This document shows positions 17,457 through 25,020 of a stretch of 64,000 nucleotides of DNA, one piece after another. The notes beneath the pieces are model-generated. The model was not told the origin of the DNA. It was given only the letters and a program-made list of their open reading frames with translations, and did no database searches. The stretch spans positions 124,001-188,000 of the forward strand of contig JAXHNI010000012.1 in the NCBI GenBank assembly GCA_034520625.1. The letters are read 5' to 3'. Source of the DNA: JAANXG01 sp034520625. GTDB lineage: Bacteria > Pseudomonadota > Gammaproteobacteria > Arenicellales > JAANXG01. The translations under genes and the position numbers were made by a program. Within the stretch, counting starts at the first letter, position 1, and the number at the start of each line of letters is the position of its first letter.

Positions 17457-17688
17457 GATTTCAAGGGGTCAGAGTACTTGAAACCGTCAAAGTCCCACAA
17501 CACGCTAATGGTCATGGAATGTAGGTCGGGCGCGAGCCCGACTGGAAATAAATGTCGGGCTGGCGCCCGACCTACAGGCCCCTCGACCCCGCTCCAGGAG
17601 AGGGAATCTATGGGACAGCAGTGACCCTGCCCCCTTGAAATCAACGCGCCAGGAATAGCCGTTTCAAGTACTCTGACCCCTTGAAATC
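17457..17688. repeat. REP/MITE-like element with 28-bp inverted ends
   Basis: The 232-bp element is bounded by perfect 28-bp inverted repeats (17457-17484 and 17661-17688) containing GGGGTCAGAGTACTTGAAA. Inside is a double hairpin: TGTAGGTCGGGCGC at 17520-17533 pairs with 17563-17576, and AGCCCGAC pairs with GTCGGGCT within it. That inner part is a typical REP pair. Extra half-copies of GATTTCAAGG (17446) and CCCTTGAAATC (near 17632) flank the ends, suggesting nested insertion. The right end supplies the last codons and stop of the adenine deaminase gene. Confidence 0.8.
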
Positions 17689-18686
17689 CGGTCGATTTCG
17701 GCGAGATGCGCGCGCTTATCGTCGTCGGACAGAAACGAAGCGGTAAACGAGCTCTTCGCCAGTTTCACGATATCGTCCCTGTCGAGATCCAGCGCCGCGG
17801 CGGTCTCGACATAATTCTGAACCAGGTAGCCGCCGAAATACGCCGGGTCGTCGGAGTTGATCATCACGTGCAGCCCCGCGTCCATGAGCTGCTTCAGGTT
17901 GTGGTCCTCCAGCCTGTCGAATACCCGCAGCTTGACGTTGGAAAGCGGGCAGACCGTCAACGGCACCTGCTCGTCCCGCAGCCGCTCCACCAGCCGCGGG
18001 TCCCCGGTGCACTGGACGCCGTGGTCGATACGCCGAGCCTCCAGCAGGTCCAGGGCTTCCCGGATGTATTCCGGCGGGCCTTCCTCCCCGGCGTGGACGA
18101 CGGCCGGCAATCCTTCCTCGCGCGCGGCCCGGAACACGTTCCGGAATTTGCCCGGCGGATTGCCGAGCTCGGCGGAGTCCAGCCCCACCGCGGCAATCCG
18201 GTCGCGGTACGGCATCGCCTGCTTCAGGGTATCGAAGGCGGCTTCCTCGCTCAGGTGGCGCAGGAAGCAGAGGATGAGCCTGGAACTGATTCCGAGCTCC
18301 GTCCGGGCATCGTTCAGGGCCCCGTCAATACCTTCGATTACCTCGGAGAACGCCACGCCCCGGTCGGTATGGGTTTGGGGGTCGAAGAAGATCTCGACGT
18401 GGCGCACGTTCTCGTCCTGCATCTTCTTCAGATAGGCCCAGGTCAGATCGTGGAAATCCTGCCGGACCCGCAGGGCGGTGGCGCCGGCATAGTAAAGATC
18501 GAGGAAGGACTGGAGGTCCTCGAACTCGTAGGCCGCGCGGATCGCATCGACATCCGCATAGGGGAGCCGGACATCGTTGCGGCGCGCGATCTCGAACATG
18601 AGCTCCGGATCGAACGTGCCTTCGATATGCAGGTGCAGCTCCGCCTTGGGGAGTGCACGGATCAGGCTTTCGAGTGAATCGTTCAT
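17664..18686 (-). CDS. adenine deaminase (adenosine deaminase family)
   Basis: This 340-residue zinc hydrolase converts adenine to hypoxanthine in purine salvage. The metal motif is ELHLHIEG (HxH). VVHAGEEGPPEYI carries the catalytic Glu, RIDHGVQ the next His, and NSDDPAYFGGY the zinc-ligand Asp. The signatures FFDPQTHTDRGV and FLRHLSEE are those I associate with the adenine-deaminase branch rather than adenosine deaminase. The start is at MNDSLESLIRALPKAEL. The final residues (ISRGQST) are encoded by the inserted repeat. Downstream of its 5' end lies a broken adenine permease gene, which fits the assignment. Confidence 0.88.
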   Translation of the reverse strand: MNDSLESLIRALPKAELHLHIEGTFDPELMFEIARRNDVRLPYADVDAIRAAYEFEDLQSFLDLYYAGATALRVRQDFHDLTWAYLKKMQDENVRHVEIFFDPQTHTDRGVAFSEVIEGIDGALNDARTELGISSRLILCFLRHLSEEAAFDTLKQAMPYRDRIAAVGLDSAELGNPPGKFRNVFRAAREEGLPAVVHAGEEGPPEYIREALDLLEARRIDHGVQCTGDPRLVERLRDEQVPLTVCPLSNVKLRVFDRLEDHNLKQLMDAGLHVMINSDDPAYFGGYLVQNYVETAAALDLDRDDIVKLAKSSFTASFLSDDDKRAHLAEIDRISRGQST

Positions 18687-18714
18687 GGCGGGGCTCCGCT
18701 GTTGTTTCGGGGGC

Positions 18715-18750
18715 CAGAGTACTGGAAAAAAGCACGCTTTCAAGTAGTCC
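18715..18750. repeat. decayed copy of the GTCAGAGTACTTGAAA-type repeat
   Basis: CAGAGTACTGGAAA (18715-18728) and TTTCAAGTAGTC (18738-18749) form an imperfect inverted pair related to the ends of the element at 17457-17688. It lies just upstream of the adenine deaminase start, so that gene is bracketed by two members of the family. Confidence 0.5.
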
Positions 18751-18790
18751 CACGGGTCAGTGGTGGCTCAATTTGATTGAATGATTGGAC

Positions 18791-18896
18791 CAGGGCCGGC
18801 GGGGCATCCCCCAGGGTTGTCGAAAACAGGGATGTTTGAGCCAGAGCGTACATGGAGGTATTTACAGCGGCACTGGGGAATGCCCCGCCGGCCCTG
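18791..18896 (+). repeat. hairpin repeat with conserved loop, copy A
   Basis: The 106-bp element has arms CAGGGCCGGCGGGGCATCCC and CTGGGGAATGCCCCGCCGGC enclosing a loop that contains GTCGAAAACAGGGATGTTTG and GAGCCAGAGCGTAC. The same loop recurs at 42476-42585 (opposite strand) and 44938-45049. The arms differ between copies but stay complementary, so a folded DNA or RNA structure seems to be maintained. Copy A lies where the 5' end of the adenine permease remnant should be. Confidence 0.8.
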
Positions 18897-18959
18897 ATAC
18901 ACCAAAACACTGGCGCGTATTTTCAAACTGAGCCCCACCAACCACAGGCCCCGCTGCCG

Positions 18960-19327
18960 TGCGTACACGGGTGGCGTCGTGCTCGGCATGGGCTGGGAGT
19001 GGCAGGTCGCCCTGGGCGCTGTATTCCTGTCCGGCATCCTGTTCCTGATCATCTCCCTGCTGCCGATCCGGGAATGGATCATCAACGCCATCCCCATGAC
19101 CCTGAAGATGGGGATCTTCGGCGGGTATCGGCTTCTTCCTGGCCATCATCGCCCTGCAGAGCGCCGGCATCGTTGTGAACAGCGACGCCACGCTGGTTAC
19201 CCTGGGCGACCTGATCCGCCCCGAGGCCCTGCTCGCCCTGCTGGCCGGGCGGGCGCGCGAGGTTCATGGCGCCGTCTGGCTGATCGCGGCGCTGTTCGCG
19301 CTGCGTTTCCTGTTCCTGGACGTATGA
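18960..19327 (+). pseudogene. remnant of AzgA-type adenine permease
   Basis: The first frame reads VVLGMGWEWQVALGAVFLSG then REWIINAIPMTLKMGI. Homology then continues one frame over from about 19127 as IGFFLAIIALQSAGIVVNSD and ATLVTLGDLIRPEALLALLAG. It jumps to a C-terminal-like end REVHGAVWLIAALFALRFLF before the stop at 19325. These are pieces of the NCS2/AzgA purine permease family (about 430 residues). The N-terminus is missing, there is a one-base insertion near 19126, and about 250 internal residues are deleted. It lies beside adenine deaminase, its natural partner. It is clearly non-functional. Confidence 0.8.
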
Positions 19328-19419
19328 AGACATCCAACGCGCCCCGGGTACTCACGGATTCCCGCTGCGTGGACAATTGTGGCACTGTGTACGCTTTCCT
19401 GTTCAAGAGATATTGTCCT

Positions 19420-20343
19420 ATGAACACCGGGCCTACCCGACCATGGCTCAGACTCCTGGCGCTGCTGGTGCTCCTTTTGGTCGGCTGCGCCGGCATGCCC
19501 ACCGCGACGGTCGACAACCCCCCCGAGGCGGAGACACTGGCACCCCTGTCCCGGGACCAGGGCCCGGTGGTGGCATTCGCCCTGGGGGGCGGTGCCGCCC
19601 GGGGCTTCGCCCACGTCGGCGTACTCAAGGTGTTGGACCAACACGGCATACGGGCCGATCTGGTTACCGGCACCAGCGCGGGCAGCGTCGCCGGTGCGCT
19701 GTTCGCCGCCGGGCTGCGGGGCGACGAGCTCGAGGAGGAAGCGCTTCGCCTGGAACGGGGAAACATCACGGACTATATTTTTCCGGACCGCGGCATCATT
19801 CGCGGCGAGCGGCTGCAGCGTTACGTCAATGAGGCGGTGGACAACCGCCCCCTGGAGGCGCTGCCGACGCGCTTCGTGGCGGTGGCAACCGACCTTCGCA
19901 GCGGAGAGTTGGTGGCGTTCAACAACGGGAACACCGGCATGGCGGTTCGGGCCTCGAGCAGCGTGCCGGGTCTGGTGCAGCCGGTCACCATTCGCGGCCG
20001 GGACTACGTGGACGGCGGGCTGGTGAGCCAGGTGCCGATACGGATCGCCCGCGATATGGGGGCGGACATCGTGATCGCCGTGGACGTATCCCGCCTGCCG
20101 GAGGATACCCCGCCCATCGAAAGCACCCTGGACGTGCTCCGGCAGGCTATCATGATCATGAGCGTCACACAGGTGGACCAGGAGCTGCCCGCCGCCGACG
20201 TGGTGATCCGCCCCTCCGTGCGCGAAATCGACCTGGGGGAGTTCGAGGCGCGCAGCAAGGCCATGGCGGCCGGAGAGCGCGCCGCCGAGGCGATGCTGCC
20301 GCAGATCCGCGCGGCCATTGCCGGGGCGACGCCGGGAAGCTGA
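19420..20343 (+). CDS. patatin-like phospholipase lipoprotein (RssA-like)
   Basis: The protein has 307 residues. The start MNTGPTRPWL gives a lipoprotein signal with lipobox LLVGC (about residues 19-23). The patatin domain has the oxyanion-hole loop GGGAARGFAHVG, the nucleophile serine in GTSAGS, and the catalytic Asp in DGGLVSQVP. These form the Ser-Asp dyad of lipid acyl hydrolases. It is probably a periplasmic or outer-membrane lipase acting on phospholipid. It resembles the RssA/NTE subgroup but adds a lipid anchor. The upstream DNA is the permease remnant, so it is likely transcribed alone from the 19328-19419 gap. Confidence 0.88.
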   Translation: MNTGPTRPWLRLLALLVLLLVGCAGMPTATVDNPPEAETLAPLSRDQGPVVAFALGGGAARGFAHVGVLKVLDQHGIRADLVTGTSAGSVAGALFAAGLRGDELEEEALRLERGNITDYIFPDRGIIRGERLQRYVNEAVDNRPLEALPTRFVAVATDLRSGELVAFNNGNTGMAVRASSSVPGLVQPVTIRGRDYVDGGLVSQVPIRIARDMGADIVIAVDVSRLPEDTPPIESTLDVLRQAIMIMSVTQVDQELPAADVVIRPSVREIDLGEFEARSKAMAAGERAAEAMLPQIRAAIAGATPGS

Positions 20344-20390
20344 CGACTCACTCATCAACCAGTGAGGGGTACATTGACGCGCAATATGCG

Positions 20391-20828
20391 CTAGATTTTC
20401 ACCTTCTCGAGGGCGCGGCGGATTCCGTCCGGAATCGGCACCGGCTTACCGCCGGTCCGCTCGACGAACACGTGGACGAACTCACCCGCCGCCGCCACGG
20501 TGGACCGCCGCTCGCTGAACAGGCCGATGGCATAGCGCACGCTGGAGTTGCCGAGGTGGACCACCGCCAAGCCGGCCTCCACCGTTTCCGGGAACTCGAG
20601 GGGGGCGAAAAAATTGCATCGCGTCTCCACGGCGAAGCCGATTACCCCGCCTCCGTGAATGTCCAGGCCGCCTTCACGGATCAGGTATTCATTCACCACG
20701 GTGTCGAAATAGGAATAGTAGACGACATTGTTCACGTGGCCGTAGATGTCGTTGTCCATCCAGCGTGTGGGGATGGCCAGGAAGTGCGGATAGTCGCCGC
20801 GCGTCCGGGATTTCAAGTCACTCGTCAT
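20391..20828 (-). CDS. acyl-CoA thioesterase, 4HBT hotdog family
   Basis: The protein has 145 residues. The motif TRWMDNDIYGHVNNVVYYSYFDT contains the active-site Asp and the HVNN turn of the 4-hydroxybenzoyl-CoA thioesterase/YbgC family. FAVETRCNFFAPLEFPE and VVHLGNSSVRY are further family segments. It should hydrolyse an acyl-CoA or aryl-CoA to free acid and CoA in the cytoplasm. It lies about 50 nt downstream of the MoeA-like gene on the same strand and may be cotranscribed, without an obvious functional link. Confidence 0.88.
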   Translation of the reverse strand: MTSDLKSRTRGDYPHFLAIPTRWMDNDIYGHVNNVVYYSYFDTVVNEYLIREGGLDIHGGGVIGFAVETRCNFFAPLEFPETVEAGLAVVHLGNSSVRYAIGLFSERRSTVAAAGEFVHVFVERTGGKPVPIPDGIRRALEKVKI

Positions 20829-20877
20829 GTTCCCGTCTCTGATGGAAGTTGATCATTCCCGTCGGGCCCGGGGTGGA

Positions 20878-22842
20878 TTAGAACCGGAACCCGAATCCGG
20901 CCAGTTCCCGCCGGACATCCGCGTCGTTCAGCAGCTCGATGAACCGTCGTACCGCCGGGCGCCCGCGGCGGTTCGCCGGCACGATGAAATCGTAGTGCTC
21001 CTCGCGCAGCGGAATGAAGCCGAGACCGTAGTCCCGCGCGACGGTATCGATCGCCACGCCCCAGTCGGCGCGCTCCTGGGCCACCGCGGTCGCCACGGCG
21101 TTGTGCGATTTCGCCTGCACGGCGTAACCCGGCGGTTGCCGGCCCGCCAGCAACCGGTCGATGAGCAGGCGGGTGCCGCTGCCCGTGTTGCGGTTCACCA
21201 TCACGCAGGCGTCATCCGCCAGCGCCGCGCCGACAGCCTCCGGGGCGGAGTCCCTGCCACTGAAGCGTGCGTCCCCGGGTCGGAACACCACGCCCTGCAT
21301 ACGCCGATAGCCGGACACGAGCTCGAGACCTTCCTCCAGGAACGGCCGGTTGTATTCTCCCGTGTCCGGATCCAACAGGTGAATGCCCGCGATATCGCAC
21401 TCGCCGCGGCGGGCCGCGGTGAGGCCGCCGGTGCTCCCGACGTGCATCGCCTTGGTGGCGTACCCCTCGCGCTGCAGGCAACCGAGCAGTAGATCCAGTC
21501 CCACGCAATGGCTGCCGATGGAGACCAGGTCGGCCGGTTCCAGGCGCCGGGACAGCAGATTCACTTCGACGGGCTCGCCTGCGGCGAGCTGCTCCTGCTG
21601 GGCATCAATGACAACGAATCCGTCTGCCTGGCTGAATGAGGTGACGGCCCCGGAGCCCTTGGCGATCGGGTAGGCGGCCAGGCCGTGGTCCGCGGCCACC
21701 AGGTTCACGAGCTTGTACTCCGTACGCCCACGCTCCGAAGTGGTCCGCGTGGCCAGCACCGCGGACACGGTCTCGCTCTGCTCTTCGCCCTTGCCCGCCA
21801 TGACGCGCAGCACCGGCGCCACGAACTGGTGGAAAGTGAATATGGCCGAGGTGGGGAATCCCGGGAGAATGACAACGGGGGTCCCGTCGGTCACCGCGAG
21901 GCAAAGCGGCTTGCCGGGCTTGATGGCGACGCCGTGCACCAGCACGCCGGGATCGCGTAGTCGCGACACGACCTGGTAGCACAGGTCGCCGGCGCCCTTG
22001 GACGTACCGCCGGACAGGATCACCATGTCGCAGCCCAGCGCCTCGCCCAGCACCCGTTCGAGCTGTTCCTCGTCGTCCGGCACCGCACCGAAGCGGATGG
22101 CCGTGCCGCCGAGCTCCTCGACGGCGGCGGCGACGATGGCCTGGTTGGAGTCGTACACACCGCCTTCCGGCAGGGGCGAGCCGGGGGGGACGATTTCGTC
22201 GCCAGTGGAGATTACCGCGACCCTCGGCCGCCGGTAGACGGAGACAGTGTCGCGGCCGATGGCCGCCAGCACACCGAGCTCCCGCGAAGTTAGCAATTGC
22301 CCGGAACGCAGCACGGTCTCCCCGCGGGCAATATCGGTGCCGGCGAATGTAATGAAGGCACCGGCGGCCACCGGCCGACGTATAAGAAGTTGCTCGAAAC
22401 CGTCGTCATTTTCGACATCCGTGTCTTCCACCATGATTACTGCGTCGGCGCCGCGCGGAATCATGCCGCCGGTGGCGAGTACGGTTGCCGTGCCCGGGGT
22501 TACCGTCTCGCGGGGCACGACCCCCGGCGTGATCACCTCGCTGTTCAATGTCACCCGGCACGGCGCATCCTCGCTGGCGCCGGCCGTGTCCGCGGCGCGC
22601 ACGGCGAAGCCGTCGACGTTGGTCCGGTCGAAGCCCGGAACGTCGATCCCGGCCACGACGTCCCCGGCAATGACGCGGTCGCGCGCCTCGGACAGGGGCG
22701 CGTCCTCCGCGCCCAGCGGCGCCATCCGGAGGTGGGACCGGAACCGGTCCGCGGCTTCGGCGACCCCGGCGACATCCAGGAACTGCGCCTGGCGCGCGGC
22801 GGTACGCCGTTCCCGGAGACCCTTGGCATCAACCATCGGCAT
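20878..22842 (-). CDS. MoeA-like molybdopterin biosynthesis protein fused to a PBP-like domain
   Basis: The protein has 654 residues, from the ATG giving MPMVDAKGL. Residues about 20-420 are MoeA-like: PGFDRTNVDGFAVRAADT, ATGGMIPRGADAVIMVEDT, STGDEIVPPG, the MPT-binding SGGTSKGAGD and LPGFPTSAIFTFHQFV. MoeA inserts molybdenum into adenylylated molybdopterin. Residues about 440-654 are a periplasmic-binding-like domain (GSHCVGLDLLLGC, GSTGGLTAARRGECDIAGIH, NRNTGSGTRLLIDRLL). It has no signal peptide, so it is cytoplasmic and may sense molybdate or another ligand. It follows the second MoeA homologue by 26 nt. Confidence 0.88.
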   Translation of the reverse strand: MPMVDAKGLRERRTAARQAQFLDVAGVAEAADRFRSHLRMAPLGAEDAPLSEARDRVIAGDVVAGIDVPGFDRTNVDGFAVRAADTAGASEDAPCRVTLNSEVITPGVVPRETVTPGTATVLATGGMIPRGADAVIMVEDTDVENDDGFEQLLIRRPVAAGAFITFAGTDIARGETVLRSGQLLTSRELGVLAAIGRDTVSVYRRPRVAVISTGDEIVPPGSPLPEGGVYDSNQAIVAAAVEELGGTAIRFGAVPDDEEQLERVLGEALGCDMVILSGGTSKGAGDLCYQVVSRLRDPGVLVHGVAIKPGKPLCLAVTDGTPVVILPGFPTSAIFTFHQFVAPVLRVMAGKGEEQSETVSAVLATRTTSERGRTEYKLVNLVAADHGLAAYPIAKGSGAVTSFSQADGFVVIDAQQEQLAAGEPVEVNLLSRRLEPADLVSIGSHCVGLDLLLGCLQREGYATKAMHVGSTGGLTAARRGECDIAGIHLLDPDTGEYNRPFLEEGLELVSGYRRMQGVVFRPGDARFSGRDSAPEAVGAALADDACVMVNRNTGSGTRLLIDRLLAGRQPPGYAVQAKSHNAVATAVAQERADWGVAIDTVARDYGLGFIPLREEHYDFIVPANRRGRPAVRRFIELLNDADVRRELAGFGFRF

Positions 22843-22868
22843 CAATCATTGCGCGACCCCCGGCCGGC

Positions 22869-24014
22869 TTAAAAACGTTGGTCATACAGGTACACCACTA
22901 CCTCGGCGCCTTCCGCGTAGCCTTCGCTCTGCTCGGTTATCAGAACGAAACCGTCGGCGCGCACGGCGGTCGACAGGGTGCGGTTGTCTGATACGGCGAG
23001 CGGTTCCGCACGGTCCCCGGAAACCCGGACGCGGCAACAGTCCATTCGCCCGAGGCCCGACGCGATCTTTCGGGCGAGCGTCACGCGGCGCGTGCCGTAG
23101 GGAAGCGCCGTGTCACGGCCGGCAAGCCGCCTCACCGCGCGGCCCGCGATCAAGTCATATGCGAACAGCGCCGCAAGCGGCGGGCCCGGCAGGATGATGA
23201 CCGGCGTGTCCCGCACTTCTCCGATCGTCGTCGTCTCACCGGGATTGATCGCCACGCCGCGAAAGACCATCTCACCGGCCGCCGCCAGCGCATCCGCGGC
23301 ATGGTCATTGGATCCCAACCCCGAGCCGCCGATCACCAGCACCAGGTCGGCGTCCGGGCGAACCAGTGCGGCGGACAATCCACTGTGGACGGGATACACC
23401 GGATCCGCGACGATCCCGCCGTCCATGGCGGCCAGCGTCCGAACCAGCGTGCCGCTGGCATCGGGGACGTCATCGCGCGCCACGACGACAGCGACGCGCG
23501 GTCGTCCCACCACCGGCACGGTAGCAAATCCCAGCGCCATGAGCAGGGCCGCGTCTGCGGCGCGCAGCCTCCGCCCCATCTCCAACATGGTCTCACCGCT
23601 GCGCGCCTCGCGGCCAGCCGGAACAATGTTGTTCCCCGCGGCCAGCGGCGTGTAGATATCGAGCATGCCCCCCCGGTGGTCCGTCTCCTCCAGCGGGATC
23701 ACCGTATCGACGCCATCCGGCAGCGCCTGTCCGCTGGTGACCGGAAACGCGCGGCTCGAGCCGGCATGTGCCACCCCCGTTTCGCTCACCCGAAACGGCA
23801 AGGGATTGTAGTCGCTCGCACCCACGGTTTCTCCCGCCGCCAGCGCAAAACCGTCGACGGCAGCGATCGGGACGCGGGGATGGTCGCCGGAAATCCCGAC
23901 GGGCACGGCCAGAACCCGTCCAGCTGCGCTGTACACATCAGCATTCTCGCCTTGCAACGCGGCGATGCGTTCATCCAGCCAGGCGGCGGGTTGTTCCAGG
24001 GTTGAAGGCTTCAA
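22869..24014 (-). CDS. second MoeA-like molybdopterin-binding protein
   Basis: This 381-residue MoeA-family protein starts at TTG (MKPSTLEQPAAWLDE) with a GAGAG-type ribosome site. It retains VPIAAVDGFAL, LPDGVDTVIPLEET, the ligand-binding region VIGGSGLGSND and LPGPPLAALFAYDL. Several canonical MoeA positions are altered: GGSGLGSND replaces GGTSxGxxD and ARDDVPDASG replaces STGDEL. It may therefore be specialised or work as a heteromer with the downstream MoeA-PBP protein. Such tandem pairs are known for molybdoenzymes with special cofactor needs. The arrA-like molybdoenzyme in this window is one possible client. Confidence 0.82.
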   Translation of the reverse strand: MKPSTLEQPAAWLDERIAALQGENADVYSAAGRVLAVPVGISGDHPRVPIAAVDGFALAAGETVGASDYNPLPFRVSETGVAHAGSSRAFPVTSGQALPDGVDTVIPLEETDHRGGMLDIYTPLAAGNNIVPAGREARSGETMLEMGRRLRAADAALLMALGFATVPVVGRPRVAVVVARDDVPDASGTLVRTLAAMDGGIVADPVYPVHSGLSAALVRPDADLVLVIGGSGLGSNDHAADALAAAGEMVFRGVAINPGETTTIGEVRDTPVIILPGPPLAALFAYDLIAGRAVRRLAGRDTALPYGTRRVTLARKIASGLGRMDCCRVRVSGDRAEPLAVSDNRTLSTAVRADGFVLITEQSEGYAEGAEVVVYLYDQRF

Positions 24015-24303
24015 GGTCTCTCGGTCGCGGAATGTTCTTCGGGCCGATGGCCTGGCTTGGAACGATCGACGGGGCGGCCGTCAGATTCCCCATGCCCTGC
24101 CGTAACGCCGTCGCCCAGATTACCACCGCCGAACTCCGACGGGTAATGCCGTCGGAGAGCACGCCCGTTTTTTTCTAATTTAAACAATTATTTATATCAA
24201 ATTGTTAATGCAAATACCGGATATACAGGCCTTCAGTCCCGGGGAGCGATCGTTGCCGAAGCAACAGCCCGATTTGCTGTTGACGGAACAACACCCGGTG
24301 AAA
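24015..24303. other. intergenic region with AT-rich tract
   Basis: The stretch from about 24169 to 24212 is markedly AT-rich for this genome and contains a partial inverted repeat (TTAAACAATT ... AAATTGTTAA). Together with the sites at 24304-24332 it forms the control region of the exported-protein/kinase unit. Nothing coding is seen here. Confidence 0.45.
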
Positions 24304-24332
24304 TGGACACCGTTACCCGGTTATTGTATAAG
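24304..24332 (+). promoter_or_regulatory. sigma-70-type promoter
   Basis: TGGACA (24304-24309) and TATAAG (24327-24332) are each 5/6 to consensus and are separated by exactly 17 nt, about 50 nt before the ATG of the small exported protein. CGGTG/CACCG arms flank the -35. A ribosome site (GGAG) precedes the ATG at 24383. Confidence 0.65.
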
Positions 24333-24382
24333 TCCCAAAAGAAGCAGCAGTCCCACGGAAACCAGAACTGCGGAGAAATACA

Positions 24383-24955
24383 ATGACCATAGAACAACAA
24401 AGCGGTGCTCGGCGTCGGCTACTCAAATCGATAAGTGCTGTTGGAGGTATCGCAGTCAGCGCCAAGGCCATTCCCGGATCCTGGACACGTCCCGTCGTCG
24501 ACAGCGTGCTGCTGCCGGTGCATGCCCAGACGAGCAAGGATGCCTGTGGTCCGGTCGAATGCAACCTGGCGATCTCCATGAATTACTCCACTAACGACGA
24601 CGATTGGGACCTGGTCATCTCCTTGAACGGCCAGCAGCTCAGCGGCAAGAGCGGCAATATTGCATGCCTCGTGCACGCCGGAGACGAAACCCCGCCTCTC
24701 AATACGGGGCCGGAGCTCGATTTCCGGGAGACCATCACCAACCCGTCCGGTTTCCTGGCGGTCGGCAACTACCGGGTGTTCGCCAGGTTGGCCAATTCCC
24801 AGAGTGCGCCCTCCGGTGATACCCTCACAGGATCCATCACGACCTGCGACGACAATACCAATTACACAGTCAATCCGAATGAACTGAACATCGGCGATAC
24901 CATCACGATTCGCAACCTCGAGGTGACAGCCGGCGGGTCGGTGAATATTCTGTAA
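24383..24955 (+). CDS. small exported protein with WTRPVV-leader
   Basis: The protein has 190 residues. The N-terminus has a twin-arginine-like motif (RRRLLKSISAVGG), a weak hydrophobic stretch, then the segment SWTRPVVDSVLLPVHAQTS ending in an AxA-type cleavage site. The mature domain (about 50-190) has few cysteines (CGPVEC, IACL, TTCDD) and looks like an all-beta fold, with SMNYSTNDDDWDLVISLNG and NELNIGDTITIRNLEV. I recognise no named family. A second protein in the window (55145-55735) shares the same leader but a different mature domain. The gene is 65 nt upstream of a Ser/Thr kinase-TPR gene and probably shares its transcript. Confidence 0.75.
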   Translation: MTIEQQSGARRRLLKSISAVGGIAVSAKAIPGSWTRPVVDSVLLPVHAQTSKDACGPVECNLAISMNYSTNDDDWDLVISLNGQQLSGKSGNIACLVHAGDETPPLNTGPELDFRETITNPSGFLAVGNYRVFARLANSQSAPSGDTLTGSITTCDDNTNYTVNPNELNIGDTITIRNLEVTAGGSVNIL

Positions 24956-25020
24956 CCGTAAGCTGGCGCGCCTGTACGCGAAAGACGACCGACTCTCACG
25001 CAGCACGCACCCGGCCGCGC

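Noticed and set aside
18784..18960. A possible CRISPR or tandem-repeat locus suggested by the recurring AAAACAGGGATGTTTG.
   Set aside because: It has one copy per locus, with complementary arms, no spacers and no cas genes; it is a dispersed hairpin element.
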